7,505 nt of DNA, from contig CAMAML010000054.1 of the NCBI GenBank assembly GCA_945836835.1, forward strand, positions 1 to 7,505. The letters run 5' to 3'. A program made the translations under genes and the position numbers. Below are positions 6,065 through 7,505 of this stretch, one piece after another. The DNA comes from an uncultured cyanobacterium (GTDB taxonomy: Bacteria; Cyanobacteriota; Vampirovibrionia; Gastranaerophilales; Gastranaerophilaceae). The number at the start of each line of letters is the position of its first letter. Position 1 is the stretch's first letter. A model generated the notes under the pieces. It saw nothing but the letters and a program-made list of their open reading frames with translations. It was not told where the DNA came from and searched no databases.

Positions 6065-6093
6065 ATAATACATTAAATTCTCATATTATGCAA
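6065..6093 (-). promoter_or_regulatory. Promoter of the 57-residue minus-strand gene
   Basis: On the minus strand, TTGCAT (plus 6088-6093), 17 bp and TATTAT (6065-6070). Transcription should begin near 6058, giving a leader of about 28 bases with the GAGGAGAT site inside it. The -35 box covers the ATG at 6088 that would otherwise be a start for the divergent HEAT-like gene. Confidence 0.55.
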
Positions 6094-6109
6094 ATTTCAT
6101 CGAACTTTG

Positions 6110-6118
6110 TGGTATATT
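6110..6118 (+). promoter_or_regulatory. Possible extended -10 promoter of the HEAT-like gene
   Basis: TGGTATATT matches an extended -10 element (TGn followed by TATATT); no good -35 box is visible upstream. Transcription would start near 6125, directly before the GAGAGGGG ribosome-binding site at 6126-6133, and so requires the TTG 6142 start. Confidence 0.35.
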
Positions 6119-6141
6119 ATAAGTTGAGAGGGGAAACTGTT

Positions 6142-6864
6142 TTGGATTTGAATAACGGTTATTATAAAACTTTAAATGAAAATTTCAACACGGCTTTGAA
6201 ACTGATTGAGAGCGAAATCGGGGACTCAGAGCTTATCGGAATGCTTGAAAACGGAAATATTCCCGAAAAGCAGGCGGCAGCACTTCGACTTGAGAACATC
6301 GACTCGGTTCGTGAGGCAAAAATTCTTGTGAAAAACCTCACGGGACAGGACGGAAAAGTTCGGGAGGCGGTTTCTTATAAGGTTAAGGAATTTGTCGAAA
6401 ACGGCAAAATCCTTCCATACCTCCAATCCGAGCCAAAGTTTTTTGCAACGATTTTCTCGGATGCCGTCACGGATATTAACGGAAACGTTTGCAGAAACCT
6501 TATTGATACTCTTAACACCTTGAAAAACGTCGACGAATTTTGCGATAAATTTTGCCCGCTGCTCCTTACAAAAACCGAAAACTTGACGGAAGAAGTCGAG
6601 GGGATAGACTTTCAAGAAGGGAAATACAAGGTGAACAAGCAGGTCTTTAAGCTCTATTGGTGCTTGGAAACCGTTTTTACGGTAATCGATAAAACGGATT
6701 TTGAGCGGGTAAAAAAGATTCTTGCCCGAACCCGCCTGATAAACGAGTACACAATCAGAGAAAAAACCGCAAAAATTCTCACCCTAAACTTTGACGACAA
6801 AGAGTTAACCGAATATAAAAACGAGCTTAAACAAGACCAAAACTACTACGTCAGAAGGTTTTAG
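6142..6864 (+). CDS. HEAT-like helical repeat protein of unknown role
   Basis: From TTG 6142 the protein has 240 residues, almost entirely helical. The segment IPEKQAAALRLENIDSVREA (40-59) and the next helix pair containing VREAVSYKVKEF (73-84) have the spacing and Arg/Ala/Val pattern of HEAT or Armadillo-type repeats. Further helix pairs follow with lower regularity, and three Cys lie at 117, 134 and 138. Such proteins are usually binding scaffolds; no enzyme motif is seen. I prefer TTG 6142 because GAGAGGGG (6126-6133) lies eight bases upstream. The in-frame ATG at 6088 has no SD, overlaps the divergent promoter, and would make a 258-residue product. No terminator is obvious after it and no partner gene is adjacent on its strand within 130 bases. 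Confidence 0.78.
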   Translation: MDLNNGYYKTLNENFNTALKLIESEIGDSELIGMLENGNIPEKQAAALRLENIDSVREAKILVKNLTGQDGKVREAVSYKVKEFVENGKILPYLQSEPKFFATIFSDAVTDINGNVCRNLIDTLNTLKNVDEFCDKFCPLLLTKTENLTEEVEGIDFQEGKYKVNKQVFKLYWCLETVFTVIDKTDFERVKKILARTRLINEYTIREKTAKILTLNFDDKELTEYKNELKQDQNYYVRRF

Positions 6865-7002
6865 GCATGGAAACATCCTCGATATGTGAAGTTTTATTAC
6901 AAAAACCATAAAAAATATATAAGAATTACGCAATTTTTATCATTTAGAAAACTTTATATATGTGTAGATAATATCAGACGGGAAAAATGAAAGGGGTCAG
7001 AT

Positions 7003-7191
7003 ATGGCACGAGTTTTAATATCAATGCCTGAAAGGTTTTTGGAAGAAATTGACGGTTTGGCGGATGCGGAAAACAGAAGTCGCTCCGAACTAATCAGGGA
7101 AGCATTAAGGACTTACATGTACCGAAATCAGGTAAGAAATACCCACAAGGCAGCAAATAATGCTCAAATTTTAGAAACACTACTTGGCTAA
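7003..7191 (+). CDS. Ribbon-helix-helix (CopG-like) DNA-binding protein
   Basis: This 62-residue protein shows the RHH layout: a short beta strand at the N-terminus (ARVLISM, 2-8), a first helix (PERFLEEIDGLADAEN, 9-24), the turn RSRSE (25-29), and a second helix (LIREALRTYMYR, 30-41). The strand would insert into the DNA major groove of a dimer's operator. It is most likely a repressor or an antitoxin-type protein. The tail (42-62) is polar and then hydrophobic (AQILETLLG), as in antitoxins that dock a partner there. A strong SD, AAGGGG (6991-6996), lies six bases before ATG. A weak promoter, TTTAGA (6943-6948) with GATAAT (6967-6972) at 18-bp spacing, may drive it. No recognisable toxin follows; the next gene is a small helical unknown with its own promoter. 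Confidence 0.88.
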   Translation: MARVLISMPERFLEEIDGLADAENRSRSELIREALRTYMYRNQVRNTHKAANNAQILETLLG

Positions 7192-7212
7192 AATAAAAAA
7201 TTTTAGTATAAT
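7184..7212 (+). promoter_or_regulatory. Promoter of the 61-residue gene
   Basis: TTGGCT (7184-7189), 17 bp and a consensus TATAAT (7207-7212). The -35 box covers the last codons and stop of the ribbon-helix-helix gene. The predicted transcript start is near 7219, immediately before the AAAGGAA ribosome-binding site. Confidence 0.65.
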
Positions 7213-7235
7213 AGTACTGAAAGGAAATAGGGGAA

Positions 7236-7421
7236 ATGATTAACAAAACTTTGGAAAACGAAAAAGACTACGTAATGTCATCGGTTGATGAGTATTTTGA
7301 GATTTTGGACAAGGAAGCTCAAAAAAGATCGAAAATGGTTGCAAAATCTTTGACCAGATACCTCAAAAACATCCATACAAACTCCAAAACCGACGACGTC
7401 AAACAATCGATGAACGACTAA
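7236..7421 (+). CDS. Small charged helical protein of unknown function (61 residues)
   Basis: I do not recognise this protein. It is rich in Lys, Glu, Asp and Ser, has no Cys, Trp, Gly or Pro, and should be largely alpha-helical. A central amphipathic segment (VDEYFEILDKEAQKRSKMVA, about residues 17-36) is followed by SLTRYLKN and a polar tail. It has no signal peptide, membrane helix or nuclease-like motif, so I do not call it a toxin. AAAGGAA (7220-7226) lies about ten bases before ATG, and a good promoter precedes it at 7184-7212. It lies 44 bases after the ribbon-helix-helix gene and could be read through from it, but the separate promoter suggests partly independent expression. A hairpin terminator about 50 bases downstream probably ends its transcript. 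Confidence 0.7.
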   Translation: MINKTLENEKDYVMSSVDEYFEILDKEAQKRSKMVAKSLTRYLKNIHTNSKTDDVKQSMND

Positions 7422-7472
7422 GCGTCAGACTTGTTTCAAATTGTGTAAAATGAAATTAGGAGAAAATTTGTG

Positions 7473-7504
7473 AAAAACTCGCAACAAATTTGTTGTGAGT
7501 TTTT
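7473..7504. terminator. Palindromic hairpin, probable bidirectional terminator
   Basis: The arms AAAAACTCGCAAC (7473-7485) and GTTGTGAGTTTTT (7492-7504) pair over 13 bp with a single G-U, around the loop AAATTT. The A-run on one side and T-run on the other give a U-tract to transcripts from either direction. It should end the 61-residue gene. An AGGAG site (7458-7462) followed by an in-frame GTG at 7470 overlaps the hairpin, so it might instead be the structured start of a gene leaving the window. Confidence 0.65.
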
Positions 7505-7505
7505 G

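Noticed and set aside
6865..7002. Possible small gene or RNA between the HEAT-like and ribbon-helix-helix genes
   Set aside because: The only frame, from ATG 6867, has 14 codons and no SD. The rest is A+T-rich with no hairpin beyond a weak promoter for the next gene.

Overview
This looks like an A+T-rich bacterial chromosome segment made of housekeeping genes and small uncharacterised genes. Genes are tightly packed, most starts have purine-rich Shine-Dalgarno (SD) sites, and promoters are sigma70-like. I see no phage, insertion sequence, CRISPR or RNA gene. The style (non-operonic prs and hisS, many short orphan genes, a HEAT-like protein) would fit an uncultured gut lineage such as Gastranaerophilales/Melainabacteria or a Firmicute. 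That placement is a weak inference.

Layout. At 1-103 is the 3' end of an upstream gene whose C-terminus resembles the TRAM domain of MtaB/MiaB-type tRNA methylthiotransferases. It overlaps a six-helix membrane protein (87-1016), which in turn overlaps miaA (964-1839). If the first call is right, this is a cotranscribed tRNA position-37 modification cluster with an unknown membrane protein between the two enzymes. surE (1862-2653, minus strand) converges on miaA with only 22 bp between them. surE and prs (2806-3819) diverge from a short region holding two good back-to-back promoters and an inverted repeat.

hisS (3908-5143) has a perfect-consensus promoter placed so that transcription should start at the A of its ATG, so its mRNA should be leaderless. 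hisS is followed at operon spacing by an orphan minimal-nucleotidyltransferase-like gene (5155-5496) and a 63-residue unknown (5523-5714). A long hairpin with a U-tract (5775-5821) closes this operon. A 57-codon gene on the minus strand (5857-6030) has an excellent SD and promoter. It diverges from a HEAT-like gene (6142-6864) that probably starts at TTG.

The right end carries a ribbon-helix-helix protein (7003-7191) and a 61-residue helical unknown (7236-7421) with its own promoter. The window ends in a palindromic terminator-like hairpin. No gene-free stretch exceeds 300 bases; the longest gaps are about 140 bases.

No clearly new multi-gene system is evident. The most unusual points are the leaderless hisS architecture, the unlisted 57-residue gene with its overlapping divergent control region, the 53-base overlap of the membrane protein with the miaA P-loop, and a possible leader peptide ahead of prs.
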